From Sulfurovum sp. (GTDB lineage: Bacteria; Campylobacterota; Campylobacteria; Campylobacterales; Sulfurovaceae): DNA of 43,697 bases. A model generated the notes under the pieces. It saw nothing but the letters and a program-made list of their open reading frames with translations, was not told where the DNA came from and ran no database searches. Location: the NCBI GenBank assembly GCA_027068485.1, contig JAMOSB010000023.1, positions 1-43,697 of the forward strand, given 5' to 3'. Positions 24,869 through 40,944 of this stretch are shown here, one piece after another (within the stretch, counting starts at the first letter, position 1; the number at the start of each line of letters is the position of its first letter). A program made the position numbers and the translations under genes.

Positions 24869-25998
24869 TATTGTTTTCCTTTAATCTCTTCTTCGGTAAG
24901 GTAACATGAGGGATCTTCTGCCCACATATCACCATAGATAGCGTAGGCACGACTGCGTGAGCCTCCATTACAAATACTCAGATATTGGCATGTGTTACAT
25001 CGCCCCTCTAGCGCTCTAGGGTGCACTCTCAGTTTTTCAAGTAACTGAGTTGGTTGATTTGTCCAGATATCTGAGAAATCTTGGTGGAGGATATTGCCTA
25101 TCTTGACAGGGAAGAAGGGGTCAGGCTTGACAAACCCTTCACTGTCGATATTGAGCAGTTTGCGTCCTGCGGAGTTACCACCCCATGCGAGTAGTCGAGA
25201 CTCCATCTCATCGGCTAACGCAGGGTACTGTTGGCTAAATCGCTTCAAGAAGCGTATCGCATCCATCTCCATATTGCCCGTGACAATCTCAATATCTCTA
25301 CCACTCTCATGGTACTCAAAGGCTTTATCAAGGATATAGTCCACCGCAGTGAGGCGTTGGGTTTTGCTCAAATCCATCTCCAAGTTCTCTAATCCTCGTC
25401 CACTATAGACAAGGTGGGAGATATAGACTTTGGGGATATTGTGTCGTTCGGCAAGCTCAAAGATAAACGCCAAATCATCATAGGTATCTTTGGTAATCGT
25501 AAAGCGGATACCTACCTTGGTTTGACCATAACTATTGAGGAGATCGACCGCCTCCATCGACGCATCAAATGAGCCTTTGAGTCCACGAAACGCATCATGT
25601 ACCTCAGGACTTCCATCGATACTAATCCCAATATAGTCAAAGGTATCCAAAATCTTCTGAGCATTGCTCTTCTTGACATAGAGTCCATTGGTAGAGAGGT
25701 AGGTGACAATCCCTAGCGCTCTACAGCGTGTGGCAATCTCAAAGAGATCTTTGCGTGTGAGAGGCTCTCCCCCTGAGAAGATCAAAAATTTTACTCCATT
25801 GGCTTTGAGCTTGGGGAGGGTTGAGAGGATATCCTCTGTGGAGAGGGTATCGATAGCATCAAGATCTGCTTTGGAGTAGCAGTGTAGACACGAGAGGTTA
25901 CAGCGATTGGTAAAGTTCCAGATGGCAATACTCCCATTGAGTACCCGTGCGGGCTTACCCTCTGTGACACTTTTGAGTAGATTTGAGAGTCTGAACAT
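24868..25998 (-). CDS. nirJ: NirJ-like radical SAM enzyme of heme d1 synthesis
   Basis: NirJ replaces two propionate chains of didecarboxysiroheme during heme d1 formation. The 376-aa product has the radical SAM motif RCNLSCLHCYS (Cys33, 37, 40), the FSGGEPLTRKDLF segment, and a C-terminal SPASM-like cysteine region (RCNTCQYLSICNGGSRSRAY, then WAEDPSCYLTEEE). The last segment is very typical of NirJ. AhbC/AhbD of the alternative heme b route are close relatives, but SUMT, NirDL and a NirC-like cytochrome around it favour heme d1. It starts 2 bp after the cytochrome gene. Confidence 0.9.
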   Translation of the reverse strand: MFRLSNLLKSVTEGKPARVLNGSIAIWNFTNRCNLSCLHCYSKADLDAIDTLSTEDILSTLPKLKANGVKFLIFSGGEPLTRKDLFEIATRCRALGIVTYLSTNGLYVKKSNAQKILDTFDYIGISIDGSPEVHDAFRGLKGSFDASMEAVDLLNSYGQTKVGIRFTITKDTYDDLAFIFELAERHNIPKVYISHLVYSGRGLENLEMDLSKTQRLTAVDYILDKAFEYHESGRDIEIVTGNMEMDAIRFLKRFSQQYPALADEMESRLLAWGGNSAGRKLLNIDSEGFVKPDPFFPVKIGNILHQDFSDIWTNQPTQLLEKLRVHPRALEGRCNTCQYLSICNGGSRSRAYAIYGDMWAEDPSCYLTEEEIKGKQ

Positions 25999-26000
25999 GG

Positions 26001-26366
26001 TTAATTCTCCTTGGTGAGTGCGACGGTGGAGTAGCTCTCGTGTAGGGTGATGGTGGGCTTGGGTCTAAACGATAAAATATAATCTGTAATCGCTTGTAGT
26101 TCACTAGGATTCATCTTTGGAAAGGCAGGCATCGCATTGCGTGTATAGCCAAAGAGCTTGGAGACCGCTTGGGGATTGGTAATCATCGCGCGTATCTCAT
26201 CGGCACTTCGTTTGGATGCGATCTGGGTAAATGAGGGTCCAAATGCCATAGCAGTTTGATGATGACACCCCCAACAGTAGGTCTCAAACACACGCTTACC
26301 ACTCTGAGCTATCAGTGGTTGTGAGAGGAGATAGAGGATAAAGAAAGTGATAGAGAGTCTCTTCAT
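26001..26366 (-). CDS. NirC-like monoheme cytochrome c
   Basis: The 121-aa periplasmic protein has a signal peptide (1-20, MKRLSITFFILYLLSQPLIA) and one heme site CWGCH (31-35). A Met-containing NAMPAFPKMNPSELQAITDYIL segment typical of class I cytochromes follows, with a short tail. Position directly ahead of nirJ and SUMT suggests a NirC-like role, as electron donor to cytochrome cd1 or in heme d1 maturation. It could also be a general c-type electron carrier. AAGGAC precedes ATG 26366. Confidence 0.82.
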   Translation of the reverse strand: MKRLSITFFILYLLSQPLIAQSGKRVFETYCWGCHHQTAMAFGPSFTQIASKRSADEIRAMITNPQAVSKLFGYTRNAMPAFPKMNPSELQAITDYILSFRPKPTITLHESYSTVALTKEN

Positions 26367-26394
26367 AATGGTTGTCCTTGATATAATGTAGGGA

Positions 26395-26435
26395 TAATAA
26401 CAGCTTTTTTATGTTGGAGAGTTGATTTTAGACAA
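26395..26435 (-). promoter_or_regulatory. Weak FNR-type promoter ahead of the nirC-like gene
   Basis: On the minus strand TTGTCTAAAATCAA (26422-26435) has one perfect half-site (ATCAA) and one poor half-site. TATTAT (26395-26400) follows after 21 nt, giving a leader of about 22 nt. The layout matches the strong boxes in this window apart from one base of spacing, but the match is clearly weaker. Confidence 0.4.
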
Positions 26436-26554
26436 GAGTTGGGGAAATTACCTCTAAAGTGATACAACTTCCACCAGAGCTAAAAGGCTAGGGAGTAGAA
26501 ATAAAGAGGTTGTGAAGGTGATAATATCAAAAAAGTGGTTTAACCTTAAGGCTA

Positions 26555-26609
26555 GAGGGGAGCATACCAAATCCCCTCACCACATCATCCTACAGAGTCC
26601 TCAGACTCT
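26555..26609 (-). terminator. Tandem hairpins downstream of rpoC
   Basis: Two hairpins follow the rpoC stop: AGAGTC/GACTCT with a 4-nt loop (26594-26609), and GAGGGGA/TCCCCTC with a 10-nt loop (26555-26578). No long U run follows, so termination may depend on Rho or these may protect the mRNA end. The rest of the 248-bp gap holds only the nirC promoter candidate. Confidence 0.4.
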
Positions 26610-26614
26610 ATAGG

Positions 26615-35330
<8,716 letters not shown>

Positions 35331-35456
35331 TTAATTAGTTGATTAATATCGTCGGTTTAGAGTGATTTCCAAAAGCTAGATACACAAAGAAACTATTAGA
35401 GGAGGGTATGAAATGTCTCCAAATAGCTTTTAACTATATCTATAGAGTGTATGGGT

Positions 35457-35476
35457 GTCTAGGCGAGAGCCTAGAC
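35457..35476 (-). terminator. rplL-rpoB attenuator hairpin
   Basis: GTCTAGGC and GCCTAGAC form a perfect 8-bp stem with a 4-nt loop, just after rplL and about 160 bp before rpoB. There is no U run. In other bacteria a partial terminator at this place lowers rpoBC expression relative to the ribosomal genes; that role is inferred. Confidence 0.55.
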
Positions 35477-35482
35477 TGCGTT

Positions 35483-35500
35483 AAATAAGTAGACTTATTT
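35483..35500 (-). repeat. Small hairpin covering the rplL stop codon
   Basis: AAATAAGT and ACTTATTT can form an 8-bp AU-rich stem with a 2-nt spacer that includes the rplL stop codon. It is next to the GC-rich attenuator hairpin. It may influence mRNA processing, but the AU content makes it weak. Confidence 0.35.
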
Positions 35501-35863
35501 AAGCTCACAAGAAGCACCAGCTTCTTCAATTTGTTTTTTGAACTCTTCAGCTTCTTCTTTAGAAACAGCTTCTTTAAGTACTGATGGAGTCTCTTCAACT
35601 GCTGCTTTAGCCTCTTTAAGACCAAGACCAGTGATTGCTCTTACTACTTTAATTGCATTGATTTTCTTAGCACCTGCATCTGTAAGAACCACACTAAACT
35701 CTGTTTGCTCTTCAACTGCTTCAGCTGCTGCACCAGCACCTGCTACGACTGTAGCTTGCGCAGATACGCCAAATTTCTCTTCAAATTCTTTTACTAGCTC
35801 AGAGAGCTCAAGTACTGACATGTTTGAGATAAACTCAAGAACATCTTCTTTAGTTGTTGCCAT
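35495..35863 (-). CDS. rplL: 50S ribosomal protein bL12 (L7/L12)
   Basis: bL12 forms the flexible stalk that recruits translation factors. The 122-aa protein has the N-terminal dimerisation helices ([25 protein letters not shown]), an Ala-rich hinge (about 35-50), and the factor-binding domain with [20 protein letters not shown]. It follows rplJ by 59 bp in the usual order. Confidence 0.98.
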   Translation of the reverse strand: MATTKEDVLEFISNMSVLELSELVKEFEEKFGVSAQATVVAGAGAAAEAVEEQTEFSVVLTDAGAKKINAIKVVRAITGLGLKEAKAAVEETPSVLKEAVSKEEAEEFKKQIEEAGASCELK

Positions 35864-35922
35864 TGTTAATTCCTTAAAATTATTATTTTTTAAATCAAAA
35901 GAGCCTCATGGCTCTCACCACT

Positions 35923-36411
35923 CTATGCCTCTTCTTCTAGTTTTTTAGCGAGTGCATCCATACCGATCGTAAAGTTCTGTACTGGTGCATTCCAAACATT
36001 AAGAAGCATACCAAGAAGCTCATCTCTCGTTGGAAGTTTAGCCATAGCATTGATAGTATCCATGCTTGCCACTTCACCTTCGATAAGACCAGTTTTGATA
36101 GAGAAGCTCTCTTTGTTATCTGTAGCTGCTTTATCTGCTACTTTACAAGGAAGAACTTGTGTGTCACCCCAGATAACAAGGTTAGTATCTGTAAAAACTA
36201 CATCTTCACACCCAGCATCTTTTAGTGCAAGTTGTGCAAGTTTATTCTTGACAACTCTTACTTTACACTCTTCATTACGCGCATTGTTTCTTACTGCTTC
36301 AAGGGCTTCAACGGTCATACCTTTGTAGTCACAAACTACGATAGCTCCCGCTTCCTTGAACTCAGCCGCCATCTCTGCAACGATCTGTGCTTTTTCTGTT
36401 CTAGTTAACAT
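35923..36411 (-). CDS. rplJ: 50S ribosomal protein uL10
   Basis: uL10 anchors the bL12 stalk on 23S rRNA. The 162-aa protein starts MLTRTEKAQIVAEMAAEFKE and has VCDYKGMTVEALEAVRNNAR and VRVVKNKLAQLAL in the rRNA-binding domain. The C-terminal helix that binds bL12 dimers is present. A structured leader that fits the L10 autoregulatory RNA lies just upstream. Confidence 0.98.
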   Translation of the reverse strand: MLTRTEKAQIVAEMAAEFKEAGAIVVCDYKGMTVEALEAVRNNARNEECKVRVVKNKLAQLALKDAGCEDVVFTDTNLVIWGDTQVLPCKVADKAATDNKESFSIKTGLIEGEVASMDTINAMAKLPTRDELLGMLLNVWNAPVQNFTIGMDALAKKLEEEA

Positions 36412-36430
36412 TTTTTCTCCTTTCGACCTC

Positions 36431-36500
36431 TAGTAGGGTGTAGCATCTGCTACATGAACTACTCTTTCAAGTAACCCCTATTAAGCTCTCGCCCCTACTA
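36431..36500 (-). ncRNA. Ribosomal L10 leader-like RNA
   Basis: Upstream of rplJ the minus-strand RNA has a long-range stem TAGTAGG/CCTACTA (36494-36500 with 36431-36437). It encloses a perfect inner hairpin GTAGC-AGAT-GCTAC and a purine-rich GAAAGAG segment that could form the kink-turn. This fits the L10 leader known in many bacteria, where the L10(L12)4 complex represses rplJL. Confidence 0.6.
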
Positions 36501-36518
36501 TCTTTGACCTAAAATTAA

Positions 36519-36534
36519 TTGAGAATATTCTCAA
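36519..36534. repeat. 16-bp perfect palindrome upstream of rplJ
   Basis: TTGAGAATATTCTCAA is a perfect palindrome in the rplA-rplJ gap, just upstream of the L10 leader. On the minus strand it is preceded by a T-run. It could be a repressor operator, an RNA hairpin, or chance; I know of no standard regulator of L10 with this site. Confidence 0.4.
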
Positions 36535-36577
36535 AAAAAGCTGTCGAAACATATTTTTTTGAAAATAGTCTAAGAGG

Positions 36578-36606
36578 CTTCAATATCTCCCAAGGAGATA
36601 TTGAAG
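36578..36606 (-). terminator. Hairpin after rplKA
   Basis: A perfect 13-bp stem (36578-36590 with 36594-36606) with a 3-nt loop lies 18 bp after the rplA stop. It is the strongest hairpin in the ribosomal cluster. The following sequence has only short T runs, so it may be a partial terminator or an RNase III processing site between rplKA and rplJL. Confidence 0.55.
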
Positions 36607-36623
36607 TGATAAAAAACTATGAT

Positions 36624-37328
36624 TTATTTAATGTCCATTACTTCTGAAGCACTCATCTTAACAGATGGACTCATGGTAAGTGATACAGCTACATTTGTCA
36701 TATATCGACCTTTTGCAGAAGCTGGTTTTGCTTTATTCACTGCTTCGATTAATGTTGTAAAGTTCTCTTTGATCTTCTCATTACCAAAACTTACTTTACC
36801 AATACCTGCGTGGATATTCCCTTTTTTGTCTACTCTAAAGTTAACTTTTCCACCCTTAGCTTCTGTAACAGCTTTTGTTACATCCATTGTAACAGTACCT
36901 GTTTTAGGGTTAGGCATCAAACCTTTTGGCCCAAGGATTCTTGCTACTTTACCAAGAACACCCATCATATCAGGTGTAGAGATAACAGTATCAAAGTTGA
37001 TATTACCTGCTTGAATCTCTTCGATAAGGTCTGCTGCACCAACGATATCAGCACCTGCCGCTCTTGCTTCATCTGCTTTTGCATCTTTAGCAAAGACTGC
37101 TACACGCACAACTTTACCTGTACCATGAGGAAGTACTACCGAACCTCTTACCATCTGGTCTGCATGTCTTGGATCAACATTAAGATTTAATGCGACTTCA
37201 ACAGTCTCATCAAACTTTGCTGACTTAAGCTCTGCAAGTGTTGCAATCGCTTCATCAACACTATACTCTTTTGTTGCATCTACTTTCTTAAGGAGTGCTT
37301 CTCTTTTTTTTGTTAATTTCTTTGCCAT
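36624..37328 (-). CDS. rplA: 50S ribosomal protein uL1
   Basis: uL1 forms the mobile stalk near the E site and in many bacteria represses its own rplKA mRNA. The 234-aa protein has the family motifs [20 protein letters not shown] (41-60), [13 protein letters not shown] and [18 protein letters not shown]. It follows rplK by 64 bp, in which there is a 7-bp hairpin. Confidence 0.98.
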   Translation of the reverse strand: MAKKLTKKREALLKKVDATKEYSVDEAIATLAELKSAKFDETVEVALNLNVDPRHADQMVRGSVVLPHGTGKVVRVAVFAKDAKADEARAAGADIVGAADLIEEIQAGNINFDTVISTPDMMGVLGKVARILGPKGLMPNPKTGTVTMDVTKAVTEAKGGKVNFRVDKKGNIHAGIGKVSFGNEKIKENFTTLIEAVNKAKPASAKGRYMTNVAVSLTMSPSVKMSASEVMDIK

Positions 37329-37350
37329 TCTATTCTCCGCTTTTATGCTC

Positions 37351-37371
37351 CCACACCTTATAAGGGTGTGG
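37351..37371 (-). repeat. Hairpin between rplK and rplA
   Basis: CCACACC and GGTGTGG form a perfect 7-bp stem with a 7-nt loop, 22 bp before the rplA start. It could be part of an L1-binding site or a processing signal; the sequence alone does not decide. Confidence 0.4.
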
Positions 37372-37392
37372 TATTATAGTTTATACGATAGA

Positions 37393-37818
37393 TTACTCAG
37401 TAATCTCAACACCCATACTTCTACAAGTTCCAGCAATAATTTTTGCTGCCATCTCTTTATTGTCTGTGTTAAGGTCGACAATTTTTCTCTCGATAATCTC
37501 ATCAAGTTTTGCTTGAGAGATAGTACCTACTTTTGTAGTGATAGGGTTATCTGTACCTTTCTTAATCCCCGCAGCTTTCATAATAAGCTCCGATGCAGGT
37601 GGTTGCTTAGTCTCAAAAGTAAAGCTTCTATCGGAGTAAACTGTTACTTGAACAGGTACTTTAAAGCCCATCATCTCTTTTGTTTTCTCATTGAACGCTT
37701 TACAGAATTCCATAATATTAACACCACGCTGTCCAAGTGCAGGACCTACTGGTGGTGATGGATTTGCTGATCCAGCAGGGATCATCATTTTGAACTTTTC
37801 AGTTATCTTTTTTGCCAT
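37393..37818 (-). CDS. rplK: 50S ribosomal protein uL11
   Basis: uL11 lies at the base of the stalk and takes part in factor binding and the stringent response. The 141-aa protein has the conserved [20 protein letters not shown] (14-33), [11 protein letters not shown] and the C-terminal [10 protein letters not shown] that binds the 23S rRNA GTPase centre. Confidence 0.98.
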   Translation of the reverse strand: MAKKITEKFKMMIPAGSANPSPPVGPALGQRGVNIMEFCKAFNEKTKEMMGFKVPVQVTVYSDRSFTFETKQPPASELIMKAAGIKKGTDNPITTKVGTISQAKLDEIIERKIVDLNTDNKEMAAKIIAGTCRSMGVEITE

Positions 37819-37845
37819 CTAATCTTCCTTTTAGTTAAATTTGTT

Positions 37846-37867
37846 AAAAAAGCTCTATCAAAGCTTT
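37846..37867 (-). terminator. nusG-rplK intrinsic terminator or attenuator
   Basis: In the minus-strand RNA AAAGCT pairs with AGCTTT around a 7-nt loop and runs straight into a U6 stretch. It lies 16-37 bp past nusG and 28 bp before rplK. It has the form of a weak intrinsic terminator, so it may reduce readthrough. Confidence 0.5.
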
Positions 37868-37882
37868 CCAGAGTTGCTTGGG

Positions 37883-38413
37883 TTAGAGTATCTTCTCTAC
37901 TTGTGTATAGAGAATCTCTACAGGCGTATTTCGACCAAAGATTGAAACATTAAGTTTCAACTTACCATGATCGAGATCATACTCCTCTACCATACCAGTA
38001 AAGTTTGCGAAAGGACCATCAACAATACGGACAATCTCTCCCGTCTCAAAATCTACCTTAGGTCGTGGTGCAGCTTTCTTCTCCATTTTGTCTAAAATGA
38101 CTTTAATATCTGCTTCTGTAAGTGCTGTTGGAGTCTTCTGCTCACCGATAAATCGAGAGACTCTTGGTAGAGATTGGATCTTATGCCAAAGATCGGTATC
38201 GAGATCGATATGAGCAAAAGCATACCCTGAGTAGAGTGTTCTCTCAGTGATCTTTTTCTTACCGTTTTTGACTTCGATAACCTCTTCAGTCGGGACAACG
38301 ATACGCTCTACCTTCTCTTCGATACCATGATCAACTACAAGTTGCTCAATTGCTCGTTTGACAGATTGTTCACTTCCCGAATATGTTTGGATTGCATACC
38401 ATTGATAAGCCAT
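37883..38413 (-). CDS. nusG: Transcription antitermination factor NusG
   Basis: NusG binds RNA polymerase and links it to Rho or the ribosome. The 176-aa protein has the N-terminal NGN domain (QWYAIQTYSGSEQSVKRAIE, then GYAFAHIDLDTDLWHKI) and a C-terminal KOW domain (FETGEIVRIVDGPFANFTG). It is 8 bp after secE, in the standard order. Confidence 0.98.
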   Translation of the reverse strand: MAYQWYAIQTYSGSEQSVKRAIEQLVVDHGIEEKVERIVVPTEEVIEVKNGKKKITERTLYSGYAFAHIDLDTDLWHKIQSLPRVSRFIGEQKTPTALTEADIKVILDKMEKKAAPRPKVDFETGEIVRIVDGPFANFTGMVEEYDLDHGKLKLNVSIFGRNTPVEILYTQVEKIL

Positions 38414-38421
38414 TTATAACC

Positions 38422-38601
38422 CTATAAAACTGATGATACGATGGATGACATCATAAAGTCAACCAATGCTAAAAATATTGATATCACAGTTACTACGAGA
38501 ATAACTGCTAAAAATGCTTGTCTTACTTGTACTTTTGTTGGAAATATTACTTTTTGAATCTCTGATTTTGCGTGTGCAATAAATGTTGAAATTTTTTCCA
38601 T
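38422..38601 (-). CDS. secE: Preprotein translocase subunit SecE
   Basis: SecE holds the SecYEG channel together. This short form of 59 aa begins MEKISTFIAHAKSEIQKVIF, the amphipathic helix, followed by PTKVQVRQAFLAVILVVTV and one membrane helix (about 29-50), typical of most bacteria outside the gammaproteobacteria. It lies between tRNA-Trp and nusG. The start ATG 38601 is 19 bp after the tRNA end and is preceded by AAAAGGTAA. Confidence 0.95.
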   Translation of the reverse strand: MEKISTFIAHAKSEIQKVIFPTKVQVRQAFLAVILVVTVISIFLALVDFMMSSIVSSVL

Positions 38602-38620
38602 GATGTGTTACCTTTTGTTA

Positions 38621-38696
38621 TGGCAGGCCAAGAGGGACTCGAACCCCCGGCACCTGGTTTTGGAGACCAGTGCTCTACCAACTGAGCTATTGGCCT
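38621..38696 (-). tRNA. tRNA-Trp (CCA)
   Basis: The 76-nt cloverleaf has acceptor AGGCCAA/TTGGCCT, anticodon stem CTGGT/ACCAG with loop CTCCAAA (anticodon CCA), T-loop GTTCGAGTC and an encoded CCA end. It lies between rpmG and secE, a common place in bacteria. Confidence 0.97.
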
Positions 38697-38758
38697 AAAT
38701 ACTATTTAGGATGTCACCTGAGCCAAAGCTCAAATGACAAGCCTGTTACAAAGAGTGA

Positions 38759-38911
38759 TTAAAGTTTCATCTCTTTGTGAACAGTATGGCATTTACACCA
38801 CTTACAATATTTCTTAAGTGCAAGTTTTTCTGTAGTTGTTTTTTTATTCTTATTGGTGTGATAGTTTCTTCTTGTACACTTTTCACAACCTAAATGAACT
38901 GTTTCTCTCAT
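38759..38911 (-). CDS. rpmG: 50S ribosomal protein bL33
   Basis: The 50-aa protein [20 protein letters not shown]... is a zinc-ribbon L33 with Cys9, Cys12, Cys36 and Cys39 (plus Cys41). It is thus the zinc-binding form. The order tuf-rpmG-tRNA-Trp-secE-nusG is conserved in this phylum. AGGAGA precedes ATG 38911. Confidence 0.96.
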   Translation of the reverse strand: MRETVHLGCEKCTRRNYHTNKNKKTTTEKLALKKYCKWCKCHTVHKEMKL

Positions 38912-38935
38912 CTCAATCTCCTATTAGATCGTATC

Positions 38936-38961
38936 ATGTAAGAGGGAGAACCCTCTCACAT
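38936..38961 (-). repeat. Hairpin between tuf and rpmG
   Basis: In the minus-strand RNA ATGTGAGAGGG pairs with CCCTCTTACAT (11 bp with one G-U) around the loop TTCT. It lies 5 bp past the tuf stop. The G-U pair would be an A-C mismatch in plus-strand RNA, so it is meant for the minus-strand transcript. No U run follows, so it is more likely a processing or stability element. Confidence 0.5.
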
Positions 38962-38966
38962 CATAC

Positions 38967-40175
38967 TTATGCAATAATTTTACTTACTACACCAGCACCA
39001 ACAGTTCTACCACCTTCACGGATAGCGAATTTAGTACCTTGCTCAAGTGCTACAGGAGCGATAAGCTCAACATTGATTTTTACATTGTCTCCAGGCATAA
39101 CCATCTCAGTACCCTCTTGGAGTTTAACTGAACCTGTTACATCTGTTGTACGAACATAAAACTGTGGTCTATAGTTGTCAAAGAATGGAGTGTGTCTACC
39201 ACCTTCTTCTTTAGTCAATACATAGACTTCAGCTTCGAACTGAGTATGAGGAGTAATTGAACCTGGTTTACAAAGAACCATACCTCTTTGTACTGCTTCT
39301 TTGTCGATACCTCTAACAAGAACACCACAGTTATCACCAGCAAGACCACAATCCATCTCTTTACGGAACATCTCAACACCAGTTACTGTTGTTTTTTGGT
39401 TATCTTTGATACCTACGATCTCAATCGCATCACCAACACATACTTGACCACGGTCAACTTTACCAGTTACAACTGTACCACGACCTTGGATAGTAAAGAT
39501 ATCTTCGATAGGCATCAAGAAGTCTTTATCAGTCTCTCTTACAGGCTCAGGGATATAAGCATCTACTTCATCCATAAGTTTATAGATTTTTTCTGACCAC
39601 TCACCTGCTGTACCAGATTTTGCTTCTTCCAATGCTTGGAATGCAGAACCAGCTACGATTGGAGTATCATCACCAGGGAACTCATACTCTTCAAGAAGCT
39701 CACGAACTTCCATCTCAACAAGCTCTAACATCTCTTCTTTATCTTCATCATCAAGTTGATCTTCTTTATTCAAGAATACAACGATGTAAGGGACACCTAC
39801 TTGCTTAGAGAGAAGAATATGCTCTCTTGTTTGAGCCATTGGTCCATCAGTTGCAGCAATAACAAGAATTGCACCATCCATTTGAGCAGCACCAGTAATC
39901 ATGTTTTTAACATAATCGGCGTGACCTGGACAGTCTACATGAGCGTAGTGTCTTGATTCTGTTTCATACTCAACATGAGAAGTAGCAATTGTAATTCCTC
40001 TTTCTCTCTCTTCAGGAGCATTATCAATTTGATCATAATCCATAGTTGCTTGACCATTTTTAAGCCCCAAACACATAGTGATTGCTGCTGTAAGTGTAGT
40101 TTTACCGTGGTCAACGTGACCAATAGTACCGATGTTTACATGCGGTTTTGTTCGTTCGAATTTTTCTTTAGCCAT
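38967..40175 (-). CDS. tuf: Elongation factor Tu
   Basis: EF-Tu brings aminoacyl-tRNA to the ribosome. The 402-aa protein has the G1 motif GHVDHGKT (19-26), RGITI (switch I), DCPGH (switch II), NKED in place of the more usual NKXD loop, and SAF for G5. All three domains are complete. It follows the tRNA cluster and appears to have its own -10 element. Confidence 0.98.
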   Translation of the reverse strand: MAKEKFERTKPHVNIGTIGHVDHGKTTLTAAITMCLGLKNGQATMDYDQIDNAPEERERGITIATSHVEYETESRHYAHVDCPGHADYVKNMITGAAQMDGAILVIAATDGPMAQTREHILLSKQVGVPYIVVFLNKEDQLDDEDKEEMLELVEMEVRELLEEYEFPGDDTPIVAGSAFQALEEAKSGTAGEWSEKIYKLMDEVDAYIPEPVRETDKDFLMPIEDIFTIQGRGTVVTGKVDRGQVCVGDAIEIVGIKDNQKTTVTGVEMFRKEMDCGLAGDNCGVLVRGIDKEAVQRGMVLCKPGSITPHTQFEAEVYVLTKEEGGRHTPFFDNYRPQFYVRTTDVTGSVKLQEGTEMVMPGDNVKINVELIAPVALEQGTKFAIREGGRTVGAGVVSKIIA

Positions 40176-40210
40176 GCTTTTCTCCTAGCTTTAAATGTTT
40201 TAAAGGCAGT

Positions 40211-40216
40211 ATTATA
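40211..40216 (-). promoter_or_regulatory. -10 element of tuf
   Basis: TATAAT on the minus strand, with a TTTTAGG sequence before it, lies 36 bp ahead of ATG 40175. No clear -35 is visible. It suggests that tuf is transcribed both from here and from the upstream tRNA promoter. Confidence 0.45.
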
Positions 40217-40242
40217 CCTAAAATTTCTTAGACCCCATAGCC

Positions 40243-40286
40243 ATATGGACAAAACTATTACAGAGCTGTAATACTTTTGTCCATAT
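40243..40286. repeat. 44-bp imperfect palindrome between tRNA-Thr and tuf
   Basis: Two 21-nt arms (40243-40263 and 40266-40286) are reverse complements with a single C-C mismatch, separated by two bases. The hairpin is far longer than other hairpins in the window and has no U run on the minus strand. It could mark the tRNA transcript end, an RNase III site, or a remnant of a small mobile element. Confidence 0.75.
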
Positions 40287-40298
40287 AATTTTAGAGAG

Positions 40299-40373
<75 letters not shown>

Positions 40374-40483
40374 ACTATTAAATAGTGTGTTTTGATTAGT
40401 TACATAATACAGTAAATTGTGGAAAGCTTTTGAATGTGAAGTTATTATCATTTAAGTACATAATTCACACAGCTCCCAGTTTA

Positions 40484-40559
40484 TGGAGCGGGCGAAGAGA
40501 TTCGAACTCTCGACAGCCTGCTTGGAAGGCAGGAACTCTAGCCACTGAGCTACGCCCGC
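40484..40559 (-). tRNA. tRNA-Gly (TCC)
   Basis: The 76-nt cloverleaf has acceptor GCGGGCG/CGCCCGC, anticodon stem CCTGC/GCAGG with loop CTTCCAA (anticodon TCC), T-loop GTTCGAATC and an encoded CCA end. Confidence 0.96.
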
Positions 40560-40575
40560 ATTATGACTTAACGAA

Positions 40576-40660
<85 letters not shown>

Positions 40661-40710
40661 ACTTATATTGTTTGTCGTTTACTGGTCAAACACTGATAAT
40701 TATATTTCTA

Positions 40711-40787
40711 TGGAGCTGGTAAAGGGACTCGAACCCCCGACCTGCTGATTACAAATCAGCTGCTCTAGCCAACTGAGCTACACCAGC
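40711..40787 (-). tRNA. tRNA-Thr (TGT)
   Basis: The 77-nt cloverleaf has acceptor GCTGGTG/TACCAGC (one G-U), anticodon stem GCTGA/TCAGC with loop TTTGTAA (anticodon TGT), and an encoded CCA end. It is the first tRNA of the Thr-Tyr-Gly-Thr-tuf unit. Confidence 0.96.
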
Positions 40788-40825
40788 GCCAACATAAAAA
40801 GCTGTTATGCTTTAAATGGACGAGA

Positions 40826-40854
40826 ATTATAGACAAAAATAAGATGAATGTCAA
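40826..40854 (-). promoter_or_regulatory. Consensus sigma-70 promoter of the tRNA-tuf cluster
   Basis: On the minus strand TTGACA (40849-40854) and TATAAT (40826-40831) are both perfect and 17 nt apart. This is the strongest classical promoter in the window. The start is predicted near 40819, about 32 nt before the first tRNA. Confidence 0.85.
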
Positions 40855-40944
40855 GGGTTTTTAGAAAAAAGTCTAAGAATTTCTCTTTTTTATCTTTTTA
40901 TACTAGAATACTTTCCATAATATATAGCATTAAAAGAGAAAATC

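Noticed and set aside
35338-35356. TTGATTAATATCG near rpoB as an FNR-type box
   Set aside because: The second half-site reads ATCGT rather than ATCAA, and no -10 lies at 22 nt.
40235-40255. Sequence CCCATAG next to CCATATGG upstream of tuf, like the two ends of tRNA-Thr(GGT)
   Set aside because: It could be a deleted tRNA remnant, but the match is only a few bases at each end and part of it belongs to the 44-bp palindrome.
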